Source of the DNA: G963665495 sp963667575
Lineage (GTDB): Bacteria; Desulfobacterota; Desulfovibrionia; Desulfovibrionales; Desulfovibrionaceae
Assembly (NCBI GenBank): GCA_963667575.2
Contig: CAXXHY010000001.1
Location: 124,001-188,000 of the forward strand
DNA: 64,000 bases
Direction: 5' to 3'
The notes beneath the pieces are model-generated. The model searched no databases and was not told the DNA's origin. It saw only the letters and a list, made by a program, of their open reading frames with translations. This document shows positions 55,321 to 63,998 of the stretch, piece by piece. The position numbers and the translations under genes are program-made. Within the stretch, counting starts at the first letter, position 1, and each line of letters opens with the position of its first letter.

Positions 55321-56562
55321 ATGACGTTATTCAAAAAGATACCCGCTGGTGAACGCTGGGCCATCGTACTTTTGTACCTGGCCACCTTTCAGGCCACTTT
55401 TCTCCAACCCGACATTTTGAGTATTCCCGGTTTGCGGGGCAATTTCGGCACAGGCATGGCCTGCGGGCTGGCCTTACTGGGCGTCTGGGCTCTGGTGGAG
55501 CGTACGCGCCCGTTTTTTCGTTCAAAAGAAAAGCTGATCAGTCTGGCGCTGCTCGTGCTGATCATCCTGAGTTCCACCCAAAGCAGCATTCCCACCTCTT
55601 CGTTCATGAGAAGCCTCACATTGGCAGCTGCGGGGCTGGGCGGATACTGGTGCGCCAGAAAACTGCTGACCACCAGACTGCGCCTGCATATCTTTGCCTG
55701 GTATTGCGTTGCGCTGCTGACGATTCTCTCGGGTTTCTGTCTGGCAGGCAGCGCCTTTCACGGACACATAGAATATTATTTGACGGGAGCCGGGCCGCAT
55801 CCCCTGATGCACCGCATCATGCTGATGGCTTTCGCGCCCCTCTACCTGTGCTATACGAACATCCCAGGGCTGACAAAGCAGCGAGTGACGGGCATTGCCG
55901 TGTTATTGCTCTGTTACCTGGTGTTCATTGTGGGACGCGTACGTTCCGCCCTGTTCCTCCCCGTACTGGGGGTGGGCGCGGCCCTGTGCGCAGGCGCCAT
56001 GAAAAAGAAACACTTCTTCCTTTTGCTGGCCGCCAGTGTGATCTTTGCTTTCATTTTCTTCCAGCTGCACCCGAAAAAATGGGAAAAGCTCAACAATCCC
56101 ACGGAAGAAACCTTCTACTACCGTATCGAATCCTATCCCTTTTCCTGGCATATAGCCCAGAAACATCCCCTTCTGGGAATCGGGCTGCGCGCCCCGCGTA
56201 TGGAATTCCTGGCGGATTATACCTACCACTATCCCTACAGCAACAAAACAAAGTTCAGCGAGACCGTGGAAAATATCCGGACTTCGGAAAACAGCTTTCT
56301 GACCTTCATGACGGATCTCGGGTTGCCCTTCACACTGCTGTATCTGGGGACCTTGCTGACTCTTCTGGCCCAGCTTACGCGGCTGCTCGCAACACACCGG
56401 ACAAATACGCTCCTTCCCCCCATCGTGCTCTTTTTGCCGCTGGTCACGGGCGTATTGTACGGAATGCTCTATGATGCGCTTCTGTATCCGCAAATATGCT
56501 GGTTCTTTCATCTGCTGCTGGGTATCATTCCAAACCTGACCAGCCGGCCAGAAGAAGGGTAA
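55321..56562 (+). CDS. O-antigen ligase/polymerase-like membrane protein
   Basis: 413 residues with 10-12 membrane helices and a large periplasmic loop between about 245 and 325 (YRIESYPFSWHIAQKHPLLG, then SENSFLTFMTDLGLPF), the layout of Wzy/WaaL proteins. It should polymerise or attach the glycan that the WecA-like enzyme starts. It is the intact paralogue of the frameshifted gene at 43131. No good ribosome-binding site is seen. Confidence 0.85.
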   Translation: MTLFKKIPAGERWAIVLLYLATFQATFLQPDILSIPGLRGNFGTGMACGLALLGVWALVERTRPFFRSKEKLISLALLVLIILSSTQSSIPTSSFMRSLTLAAAGLGGYWCARKLLTTRLRLHIFAWYCVALLTILSGFCLAGSAFHGHIEYYLTGAGPHPLMHRIMLMAFAPLYLCYTNIPGLTKQRVTGIAVLLLCYLVFIVGRVRSALFLPVLGVGAALCAGAMKKKHFFLLLAASVIFAFIFFQLHPKKWEKLNNPTEETFYYRIESYPFSWHIAQKHPLLGIGLRAPRMEFLADYTYHYPYSNKTKFSETVENIRTSENSFLTFMTDLGLPFTLLYLGTLLTLLAQLTRLLATHRTNTLLPPIVLFLPLVTGVLYGMLYDALLYPQICWFFHLLLGIIPNLTSRPEEG

Positions 56563-56639
56563 ACACCCCGATCGACCGGCACGGAATACGCGCGGAACCC
56601 CCTTCTGCAGGAAAGGAAAAAGGAATCGGGACGGTATTA

Positions 56640-57983
56640 TTATTCTGAAGGATGCTCGTCGGCCTGCTGCCAGACTGAATTCGGACCATTGCCCTTGGCC
56701 TGAGCCAGGGATTCGTGAGCCTGCTGCAGAAGCATGTCCAGCTCGGCCACTCCCTGTTTGGCCCTTCCGGTTACACCGAAGCAGGAAGTAATTTTCAGGC
56801 TGGCAGCGTCATCCACAAAAATATCCATGGCGGCCATTTCCGTACGAATCCGCTCTGCGACCACCAAGGCATCTTCGCAGGATGTTCCGGGCAGAATCAC
56901 AAGGAATTCCTCTCCGCCCCAGCGCCCGATCAAATCGTAAGGTCTGGTCAGCGTGTTGAGCATGTGCCCCACCCGTTCGAGAACCATATCCCCCACAAGA
57001 TGCCCGTATTTGTCATTGACGCGCTGGAACTGGTCTATATCCATGAGAATGACACTGAAAAACTCATTTTTTCTGACAGCCCTGCTCCACTGCTGCCCGG
57101 CAACGCCGTACACGGCGCTCCGATTGAGCACTCCGGTAAGCTGATCCGTCGTCGTCATATTCTGAAGCTGCTCGTTCTGCTTTGCGAGCAGATTGTTGGC
57201 AAAGGTCAGCTGATCCCTGGTTTGCACATCCAGCGTCACATCCCGACCATGCATGACGAATTCTTCTTCGTCCAGGAGAGCCATGCGAAATTCCGACCAG
57301 TGACGCTCCTCGGATTCTGCGGCGATCTCGACGACACATGCGAACTCTTTGCCGGTTGCTAGCAACTGCCGCCATTTGTCCAGAAAATCCTCACGGTCGG
57401 CCTTTTTGCGAATTTTGCGCTTGGCCCATGCGCTCAGATCCTGCTCCTCTTCACCGTCAAGGTGCAGCACGGGAAGCATGCCCGGAGTCAGAGACTCGAA
57501 TCGACCATCAGTGTTCAACACGGCAATACCGCCAAAAAGATTGCGGGTCGCTGCCGCGCTGAACGCTTTTTCCGTGCGCAATTCTTCCTTTAATCGCCAG
57601 GATTGCGACACATGGGACAAAACCCGGGCAAGCAGCTCCGCACTCATTTCTCCCTGGAACAGGTAATCCTGCGCACCCGCATCCAGAGCATGCTGCGCAA
57701 CTTCCTGCTCTTCCGGACCAATGAGCACGACAACTGGCACTGTGGGAGCGGCATTGAGAATGCTGCGCAATGCCTCCAGGCCGGATGCATCCGACAACCA
57801 AAGATCGAGCAGTATGATATCCGGCAGTGGTGCACTGCAAAGATGGGCTTTGGCAGAAGCAATAGTGGCTACATGTACGAGGTCCCTGCCCAGATGGTTT
57901 ACGTCCAGGAGTTCTTCCATATGCAGCGCATCGTCGGGGTTGTCATCGACCAACAGAATCCGAAAAGAAGTGTTTTCTTTCAT
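56640..57983 (-). CDS. Response regulator with GGDEF domain (probable diguanylate cyclase)
   Basis: 447 residues: a receiver domain (about 8-125, LLVDDNPDDALH and the acceptor Asp in IILLDLWLSDA), a PAS-like middle (about 145-265, GIAVLNTDGRF...) and a GGDEF domain (about 285-440). The active-site motif is RWGGEEFLVILPG, competent for making cyclic di-GMP. No inhibitory RxxD is visible five residues before GGEEF. AAGG seven bases before the ATG at 57983 sets the start. No histidine kinase is adjacent. The product could act through PilZ-type proteins such as the candidate at 41753. Confidence 0.92.
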   Translation of the reverse strand: MKENTSFRILLVDDNPDDALHMEELLDVNHLGRDLVHVATIASAKAHLCSAPLPDIILLDLWLSDASGLEALRSILNAAPTVPVVVLIGPEEQEVAQHALDAGAQDYLFQGEMSAELLARVLSHVSQSWRLKEELRTEKAFSAAATRNLFGGIAVLNTDGRFESLTPGMLPVLHLDGEEEQDLSAWAKRKIRKKADREDFLDKWRQLLATGKEFACVVEIAAESEERHWSEFRMALLDEEEFVMHGRDVTLDVQTRDQLTFANNLLAKQNEQLQNMTTTDQLTGVLNRSAVYGVAGQQWSRAVRKNEFFSVILMDIDQFQRVNDKYGHLVGDMVLERVGHMLNTLTRPYDLIGRWGGEEFLVILPGTSCEDALVVAERIRTEMAAMDIFVDDAASLKITSCFGVTGRAKQGVAELDMLLQQAHESLAQAKGNGPNSVWQQADEHPSE

Positions 57984-58581
57984 TGCCGACCTTTGGCGAT
58001 ATAGAGATAACAATTTGTACGTCTTTGCGACCTTATACCGGACTACACTCCGAAAATCCAACATATTTGCAAAGCCGCATCACTGAGGCAAATCACCAGG
58101 CAACGCGAAAAACAGGTAAAAAAAGGACCACTACTCTGCTGAAAAGCAGGTATGAATCCCTCTCAACTGATTGAGGGTCATTGAACTTGCTTAAAACAAT
58201 GCACTTCGCATTCCGTGTCAAAACGACCCATAAGGCAGAAAAAATAAAACGAAAAAAAGAAAGATGCGAAAAAAAATAAGGGACTGGGGGGCAAAAAAAG
58301 CGGAAAAAAATAAGGACAGGCCCCAAAAAAGGTAGAACCGCGGGCCGAGAAACTCGACCACGCGGCCCACCAAACCCAGGGAAGTATGTATCAGGTATTA
58401 CCTGAATTCATTTCATATACAATCAATCGCTCGTTGACTTCTTATTATGTCGACCAGAGCATAATGTCAACCAGGACAGTGCGATTTTTTAAAAAAATTC
58501 TTCTATTCTTGTTTTTTTGATGAATTACACGGAATAGTAATCAAGCATATCCTTACTTGCCGTCTTCCTGTCAGAAAAAAA
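57984..58581. other. 598-base intergenic region with purine-rich repeat block
   Basis: Includes a block at 58245-58385 of almost pure purine on the plus strand with a repeated unit and two GC hairpins (see findings), an AT-rich stretch, and a direct repeat ATGTCRACCAG at 58446 and 58462. No gene is supported. Confidence 0.55.
58268..58326. repeat. Two imperfect copies of an A-rich/G-rich unit
   Basis: GCGAAAAAAAATAAGGGACT near 58266-58285 and GCGGAAAAAAATAAGGACAG near 58300-58319 match over about 17 bases. The copies flank GGGGGGC and GCCCC arms that can pair. It could be the remnant of a REP-like or transposon-end element; not proven. Confidence 0.4.
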
Positions 58582-59463
58582 TCAAGCTTCGCTGCGCGAG
58601 AGATGTATTTCCAGACGACGAGCGGCAAGGGAACAGGCCAGACACAGAATAAGATACATGCAGCCGATGGTGATCCAGATTTCAAAGGTCCGAAAAGTGG
58701 ACGCCATCAGCTCCAGCCCCTGGAAGGTCAGCTCCTGCACGGAAATGACGGCTACGATAGCGGAGTCCTTGATGGTGGAGATGAACTGCCCTGCCAGCGG
58801 AGGCAGAATACGCTGAACGGTCAGCGGGAGGATGACATGGCGCATACGCTGCCAGGAGCTCAACCCAAGGGCGGACGCAGCTTCCCAATTGCCCTTTTCC
58901 ACGGATTGCACCCCGGCGCGTACGATTTCGGCGATGTAGGCGCCTTCATACAGCGACAGTGTCAACAATGCGGCAAAAAAGGATGTCAGCCGTTCGGGCG
59001 GCGCAAAAAAGACCGTTGTTCCAAGCTTCAGGGATTCCGGCATGGATCGGACCAGATCATCCACGCCCAGCACACCCATAAGCTGTTCGCTCAGAAAAAA
59101 ATACACAATGAAAATCAGGACCAGTGGTGGCAGATTACGAACCGCTTCCACATAGGTTCGGGAGATCAGGCGCAGAAAAAGCAGCGGACTTGTCCGGCAG
59201 AGCCCCATTATTCCGCCGATGCCCGCGGCAAGAACCGTACTCCATACACTCAGACGAATGGTTGTGAACAGCCCCTCCAGCAACAGGTTCGGAGTCCAGC
59301 CTTCGGTGGGGTCGTAGCGTACGATATAATTGAACACCAAAGGCCAGTTCCAGTCATAGTCGACCTTGATACTGGCCCGATAGGCCAGCCAGCCGCCGCC
59401 GAGAACCAGAAGCAGCACCAGAACGCCATCCAGAGGAGTAAATTTTGCAGATTTGCTTTTCAT
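58582..59463 (-). CDS. Polar amino-acid ABC transporter permease (HisM/GlnP type), second permease
   Basis: 293 residues with about six helices. The family motif is ASALGLSSWQRMRHVILPLTVQRILPPL, the EAA loop that contacts the ATPase. It lies after a strong terminator hairpin at the end of the binding-protein gene and has a poor ribosome-binding site, so it is probably made in lower amounts. It pairs with the permease at 61161 as the membrane unit of the importer. Confidence 0.92.
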   Translation of the reverse strand: MKSKSAKFTPLDGVLVLLLVLGGGWLAYRASIKVDYDWNWPLVFNYIVRYDPTEGWTPNLLLEGLFTTIRLSVWSTVLAAGIGGIMGLCRTSPLLFLRLISRTYVEAVRNLPPLVLIFIVYFFLSEQLMGVLGVDDLVRSMPESLKLGTTVFFAPPERLTSFFAALLTLSLYEGAYIAEIVRAGVQSVEKGNWEAASALGLSSWQRMRHVILPLTVQRILPPLAGQFISTIKDSAIVAVISVQELTFQGLELMASTFRTFEIWITIGCMYLILCLACSLAARRLEIHLSRSEA

Positions 59464-59476
59464 GAAAAAGGAAAAA

Positions 59477-59505
59477 CCGGGAGCCGCAAGGCTCCCGGCT
59501 CAGGT
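59477..59505 (-). terminator. Intra-operon terminator/attenuator after the binding-protein gene
   Basis: A 9-bp perfect GC stem, CCGGGAGCC with GGCTCCCGG, around a GCAA/TTGC loop, followed on the minus strand by TTTTTCCTTTTTC, just before the ATG of the next permease gene. Confidence 0.85.
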
Positions 59506-59507
59506 TG

Positions 59508-60350
59508 CTAGTTGATCTGGTCTTCCCAGTCCAGGGTTTCGAACCAGTAGTGGTAGCGCTCCTGCATCCAACCGTCCAGCTGCTTGATGCGAATCCAATT
59601 GTCGAAATAATTCAGCGTATCGGGATCGCTTTTGCGTACGGCGAATCCGTTGGGTTCGTTGGTGATGGTTCCCTTGATGGGCATAAACAATTTGTCCTTG
59701 TGCTCGATGGCCAGCTTGGCCGGCAAGGGGGCCATGCTGATGAAAGCATGCACATTGCCGTTGAGCAGTTCCTGAGTGGCCTGGGCTTCTTCATCAAAAA
59801 GCCGCAGTTCCGCTTTGGGGAACAGTTTTTTGGCGGCCGCTGCAGCCGTGGTGCCGATGCGGGCCACCAGGGTCACATCCGCTTTGTTGAAATCTTCCAG
59901 CTTGGTAAAACCGGCGGCCTTCTTCTGATCCGCCACAATCGCCAGGCCGGACAAATAATACGGGATGGTAAAGTTGACCTTTTTATTGCGTTCGGGAGTC
60001 ACGGTCATGCCACCGATGATCACGTCGAATTTACCGGTCAACAATGCGGGGATGATACCCGACCACTTGGTGGGGACCAGTTCGAGCTTCAGTCCCATAT
60101 CCTTGGCAAGTTCACGGGCCACATCAATTTCAAAACCGATGAATTCGCCTTTTTTGTCCTTCATGGCCCAGGGAACGAACGTTGAAAAACCAACTTTCAG
60201 AGTCCCACGTTGCAGGGCCTTTTCTATGGTGCTTTGCGAAGCCAGATCCTGGCGGACATCCGCGGAGGCATTGGCAGCGCAGCAAAGCATAACCGCCAAC
60301 AGGCTGGCGGTCAGCAGAACACCGGCGATTCGAGTCTGGATCCTGTTCAT
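59508..60350 (-). CDS. Periplasmic polar amino-acid-binding protein of an ABC importer
   Basis: 280 residues with a signal peptide (about 1-30, ending ANASADV). The SBP_bac_3 fold is shown by LKVGFSTFVPWAMKDKKGEF, IGFEIDVARELAKDMG, ALLTGKFDVIIGGMTVTPER and later VARIGTTAAAA. It should bind an amino acid or similar small solute; the ligand cannot be told from the sequence. AGGAGA before the ATG at 60350 sets the start; six extra codons upstream are unlikely. Confidence 0.93.
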   Translation of the reverse strand: MNRIQTRIAGVLLTASLLAVMLCCAANASADVRQDLASQSTIEKALQRGTLKVGFSTFVPWAMKDKKGEFIGFEIDVARELAKDMGLKLELVPTKWSGIIPALLTGKFDVIIGGMTVTPERNKKVNFTIPYYLSGLAIVADQKKAAGFTKLEDFNKADVTLVARIGTTAAAAAKKLFPKAELRLFDEEAQATQELLNGNVHAFISMAPLPAKLAIEHKDKLFMPIKGTITNEPNGFAVRKSDPDTLNYFDNWIRIKQLDGWMQERYHYWFETLDWEDQIN

Positions 60351-60402
60351 TACTGTCTCCTTTTTCACTTGGTTCCCAATTGGTTGGAAAAAGTCTGTTT
60401 AT

Positions 60403-61155
60403 TCAGAGTATCTGACTGAGGAACAACTGCGTACGTTCTTCCCTGGGGTTTGTAAAAAATGTTTCGGGATCTCCCTCTTCCACTATCCGTCCGCTATCCA
60501 TAAAAATCACGCGATCGCAGACTTCACGGGCAAAGCCCATCTCGTGCGTTACCACTACCATGGTCATGCCTTCGCGGGCCAGTTGCTTCATGACCTCGAG
60601 CACCTCTCCGATCATTTCGGGATCCAGCGCGCTGGTGGCTTCGTCAAAAAGCATGATTCTGGGCATCAGGGCCAAAGCACGGGCAATGGCCACGCGTTGC
60701 TGCTGGCCGCCGCTCAGATGATTGGGAAAGGTGTTCTTTTTGTCAGTCAGGCCTACCTTGGCGAGCAACTCCATGGTGGTTTCCGTGGCCTCGGTGGCAT
60801 TTTTCCTGCGGACCAGCCGCTGGGCCAGATTGATGTTTTCCTTGACCGTCAGATGGGGAAACAGATTGAAGGACTGAAACACCATGCCCACTTCCTTACG
60901 GATCTCCCGCAGAATCCGCTTGTTGTGGTCCAGTTGCATGGAATCGATGACGATGGAGCCCGAATCAATTTCTTCCAGGCCGTTCAGACAACGCAAAAGA
61001 GTGCTTTTACCCGAACCGGAAGGTCCGATGATGACCACTTTTTCGCCGCGGGATACATCAAGGCTGACATGCTCCAGAGCCCTGACTCCGTTGGGATAGG
61101 TTTTACAGATCCCGTCTACGGAGATAATCGGTCCATCGCCATTGTTCTGCGTCAT
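60403..61155 (-). CDS. Polar amino-acid ABC transporter ATP-binding protein (GlnQ/HisP type)
   Basis: 250 residues: Walker A GPSGSGKSTLLRC, Q-loop MVFQSFNLFPH, signature LSGGQQQRVAIARALA, Walker B IMLFDEATSALDP and H-loop VTHEMGFAREV. The start at 61155 gives the usual family N-terminus (ISVDGICKTYPNGVRAL); a longer frame would run into the upstream permease gene. It begins 5 bases after the permease stop. Confidence 0.94.
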   Translation of the reverse strand: MTQNNGDGPIISVDGICKTYPNGVRALEHVSLDVSRGEKVVIIGPSGSGKSTLLRCLNGLEEIDSGSIVIDSMQLDHNKRILREIRKEVGMVFQSFNLFPHLTVKENINLAQRLVRRKNATEATETTMELLAKVGLTDKKNTFPNHLSGGQQQRVAIARALALMPRIMLFDEATSALDPEMIGEVLEVMKQLAREGMTMVVVTHEMGFAREVCDRVIFMDSGRIVEEGDPETFFTNPREERTQLFLSQIL

Positions 61156-61160
61156 GCGCG

Positions 61161-61982
61161 TCAATTCCCGGTTCCCATTCTGCGCTCCAGAAATGACACC
61201 AGAGCGGAAAGTGTTACGGTGATACAAAGATACATCGCGGCTACAGTAAACCATATTTCAAAGGTAAGAAAGGTTTCGGAAATAATAACCTGTCCGCGCC
61301 AGGTGAGATCCGCAATGGCTATGGTGCTTACCAGAGCCGAATCCTTTACCAACGCCACGGCCAGCCCGGTCAAGGGAGGCAGGATGCGCCGGACGGCCTG
61401 AGGAAGAATCACCTTCCGATAGGTTTGCCAGGTGCTCAATCCGAGACTGAAAGCCGCTTCCCACTGCCCTTTGGGGATGGAGACGATGCCCGCGCGGAAA
61501 ACTTCCGAGGCATAGGCGCCTTCAAACAGGCTCAAGGCCAGAACAGCAGCCCAGAAACGTCCAAGCCCTATCAACGGGGCAAGCACGAAATAAATGAAAA
61601 AAATCTGCGTGAGCAGCGGCGTGTTGCGAATGAGCTCCATATAGCCGCGAGCCAGCATGCGTCCGACATAAGACTGCGAAAGCCGCAGCAAGGCGGTGCT
61701 CAGCCCTATGGCGAAAGCCATGATCAAGGAAACGCCCGTAATTTTGAAGGTGACCACAAGGCCCTTGAGCAATGGACCGGCAGTGAAACTGCCATCCTGC
61801 CATGTGCCCAGAAACTCGGGCACACGATACCATTGCCAGTTGTACCCGAGTCCTTCGGCACCTCGCAGGGTGATCCATACGCCGCAGGCTGCAAGCGCAA
61901 GAAAAAGGAAGATGTGGACCGCCGCCCAATTGCGCCTGCGTACGGCGCGGGCGTGCTTCAGGTCGTCAGAACAGAAAGCCAT
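61161..61982 (-). CDS. Polar amino-acid ABC transporter permease, first permease
   Basis: 273 residues with about six helices. The EAA loop is FSLGLSTWQTYRKVILPQAVRRILPPL and the N-terminal part shows LIRNTPLLTQIFFIYF, typical of HisM/GlnP permeases. ATG at 61982 is the best start, although no strong ribosome-binding site precedes it. It is the first gene of permease-ATPase-binding protein-permease. Its promoter would have to lie between 61983 and about 62100, or the operon is read through from aldA. Confidence 0.9.
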   Translation of the reverse strand: MAFCSDDLKHARAVRRRNWAAVHIFLFLALAACGVWITLRGAEGLGYNWQWYRVPEFLGTWQDGSFTAGPLLKGLVVTFKITGVSLIMAFAIGLSTALLRLSQSYVGRMLARGYMELIRNTPLLTQIFFIYFVLAPLIGLGRFWAAVLALSLFEGAYASEVFRAGIVSIPKGQWEAAFSLGLSTWQTYRKVILPQAVRRILPPLTGLAVALVKDSALVSTIAIADLTWRGQVIISETFLTFEIWFTVAAMYLCITVTLSALVSFLERRMGTGN

Positions 61983-62038
61983 GTCATTGATATAACGAAG
62001 ATGCGGAGGAATGACAAACAGGAAAAAAATATTTTTAC

Positions 62039-62073
62039 ATACAAGGACGTCGAAATATTCGACGTCCTTGTAT
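62039..62073. terminator. Terminator between aldA and the ABC transporter operon
   Basis: A 16-bp perfect stem from ATACAAGGACGTCGAA and its complement with a 3-base loop. On the minus strand, after aldA, it is followed by GTAAAAATATTTTTTTCC, which fits rho-independent termination of aldA. Confidence 0.85.
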
Positions 62074-62102
62074 AATGTCATAAAACGGCAGAGCCGGATT
62101 AA

Positions 62103-63536
62103 CTAACTTTGAATGTAGGCTACGTGGGTCTGCAGGTATTCGTAGAGACCGTGCTTGCCGTCAGCGCCGCCGATACCGGACTTGCGCCAGCCGGCGTGGA
62201 AGCCCTGGATGGCTTCGAAATGCTCACGATTGATATAGGTCTCGCCGTATTGGAGCTCATGGCAGGCGCGCATGGCCTTATTGATATTACTGGTAAAGAC
62301 AGAGGAGGTCAGGCCGTATTCGCAATCATTGGCCAGGGCGATGGCCTCGTCGAAATCGGAAAAGGTCATCACCGGCAGTGCAGGACCGAAAACCTCTTTC
62401 TGGATGATTTCCATGTCCTGTTTGCAATTGCCGAGCAGTGTGGGTTTGTAGAAGTAGCCGCTGGGCATATCCGGACGTTCGCCGCCCACCAGCACCTCGG
62501 CACCTTCGCCCTTGGCGCGTTCGACCATGGCTTCGATTTTTTCCAGCTGATCCTTGCTGATCTGCGAACTCATGTCCGGATTGGGATCCGCAAAAGGATC
62601 GCCATAGGTAACCGCGGCCATGGCTTTGCTCAGTTTATCGATGAATTCATCCGCAATGGAAGCTTCAACATAGCACCGTTCCGCGCAATTGCAGACCTGT
62701 CCGCTGTAGATGACCCGTGATCCCACCACGGCCTTGACGGCCAGGTCGATATCGGCATCCGCGCAAACGATTGCCGGGGCTTTACCACCCAGTTCGAGGG
62801 AGGTCTTGGTGATGTTCTCGGCAGTGGCGGCAATGATCTTCTGGCCGGCTTCCACACTTCCGGTCAGGGTGACCATACCGACATCCGGACTCTTGACCAG
62901 AGCGTTGCCCATGGTGCTGCCGCTACCGGAAATAATATTCAGGACGCCAGCGGGCAAGCCGATGGTATCCACCAGCTTGGCGAATTCAAAGGTGGTGTTC
63001 GGGGTCTCACTGCTGGGTTTGATGATGCAGGAACTTCCGGTAAGCAAGGAAGGGGCGACTTTACGCGCCATGACAAAGAAAGGAAAGTTCCAGGGGCAAA
63101 TGCCCACGATTACACCGATAGGCTGCCGGAACAACAGAATGCTCTCTTTGGGGCGGTCGCTTTGGATAATCTCACCCTCGTATTTGCGAGCCCATCCAGC
63201 GTAATAATCAAAATACTCTGCTGTGACGTCGATTTCAACCTGGGCCAGTCCAGAGACCTTGGCCTGCTCCTCCGTAAGTGTCTTGGCGAGTTCAACCCGA
63301 TTGGCGCGAATCACATCGGCCATTTTTTTCAGATACGAAGCGCGTTCGGCTGCGGGTTTGGCAGCCCAGGCTGGCTGGGCTTTCTTGGCAGCGTCAATGG
63401 CCGCTGCGGCATCCACTGCGTCGCCTTTGGGCGCTTCCGCGACAACCTGCTCCGTGTAGGGATTGAGCACCTCGATCACATCCGAAGAATGCGAATCGAC
63501 GAAAGAACCTCCAATATACTGCTTGTACTTCTTCAT
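62103..63536 (-). CDS. aldA: AldA-type (lactaldehyde/glycolaldehyde) aldehyde dehydrogenase
   Basis: 477 residues, NAD-dependent aldehyde dehydrogenase fold. The general base is Glu-248 in SLELGGKAP and the catalytic Cys-282 is in SGQVCNCAER, a spelling characteristic of AldA. CPWNFPFF and the NAD-binding LTGSVEAG are present, and QGFHAGWRKSGIGG near the end is AldA-like. It oxidises lactaldehyde, glycolaldehyde or related aldehydes to acids. TGGAG ten bases before the ATG. Promoter and palindrome lie upstream; a terminator separates it from the ABC operon. Confidence 0.9.
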   Translation of the reverse strand: MKKYKQYIGGSFVDSHSSDVIEVLNPYTEQVVAEAPKGDAVDAAAAIDAAKKAQPAWAAKPAAERASYLKKMADVIRANRVELAKTLTEEQAKVSGLAQVEIDVTAEYFDYYAGWARKYEGEIIQSDRPKESILLFRQPIGVIVGICPWNFPFFVMARKVAPSLLTGSSCIIKPSSETPNTTFEFAKLVDTIGLPAGVLNIISGSGSTMGNALVKSPDVGMVTLTGSVEAGQKIIAATAENITKTSLELGGKAPAIVCADADIDLAVKAVVGSRVIYSGQVCNCAERCYVEASIADEFIDKLSKAMAAVTYGDPFADPNPDMSSQISKDQLEKIEAMVERAKGEGAEVLVGGERPDMPSGYFYKPTLLGNCKQDMEIIQKEVFGPALPVMTFSDFDEAIALANDCEYGLTSSVFTSNINKAMRACHELQYGETYINREHFEAIQGFHAGWRKSGIGGADGKHGLYEYLQTHVAYIQS

Positions 63537-63593
63537 AGCTAGTAATCTCCAGTTTTGTTAAGAGGTTATAAAACAGCTCAGAGCGTTCTTTCC

Positions 63594-63622
63594 ACTATAG
63601 TACCCTTTATTATGTCTTTCAA
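63594..63622 (-). promoter_or_regulatory. Sigma70-type promoter of aldA
   Basis: On the minus strand, TTGAAA (63622-63617), a 17-base spacer and TATAGT (63599-63594), each one base off consensus. Predicted transcription start about 50 bases before the ATG. Confidence 0.65.
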
Positions 63623-63629
63623 GACATAA
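63610..63629. promoter_or_regulatory. 20-bp palindrome overlapping the aldA -35 (candidate operator)
   Basis: TTATGTCTT-TC-AAGACATAA, nine-base perfect arms. The position over the -35 suggests a repressor site. The regulator is not identified. Confidence 0.55.
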
Positions 63630-63755
63630 ATATCATTATATTTTTGAAATAATCGGAATAATTGGGGCAGGACAGCACTCTGCAATTCAGAAAATATCTG
63701 TTTTATACTTGCAAAGCGGAACTTAACACGAAATAAAGATAAATCGGGCTAGCAC

Positions 63756-63998
63756 TCATTCGATTGGTTTAACATACAGAACCAGACCAACTTTAATGAG
63801 TTCCGCCATAAGAACTGTCGGCATAAATACTCTTTGACCAGCAATACAACAATCAAACTCTTCAGATGTAGTTATTAAACATTCAATTAGATTTTCTGCA
63901 GTGAGAATGCAATTGACAACGCAAAAAAAAGCATCAGTTATTGCTACTTCTGAGCGCAGGGAGGGAATCGCCAGAAAATGTTGCCCATCTCGCAAAAA
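63756..63998 (-). CDS. C-terminal end of an unidentified gene, cut by the window edge
   Basis: The reading frame is open to the window end and stops at 63756. About 80 residues are visible (FLAIPSLRSEVAITDAFF..., ending LVLYVKPIE) with three cysteines, two of them adjacent, and no family that I recognise. The base composition is more AT-rich than neighbouring genes. It may not be a real gene; the missing N-terminal part would decide. Confidence 0.3.
   Translation of the reverse strand, partial: FLRDGQHFLAIPSLRSEVAITDAFFCVVNCILTAENLIECLITTSEEFDCCIAGQRVFMPTVLMAELIKVGLVLYVKPIE

Noticed and set aside
58093..58326. 77-codon minus-strand frame in the spacer before the GGDEF gene
   Set aside because: It translates the poly-pyrimidine strand of the purine block into Phe/Leu/Pro-rich sequence; a composition artefact.
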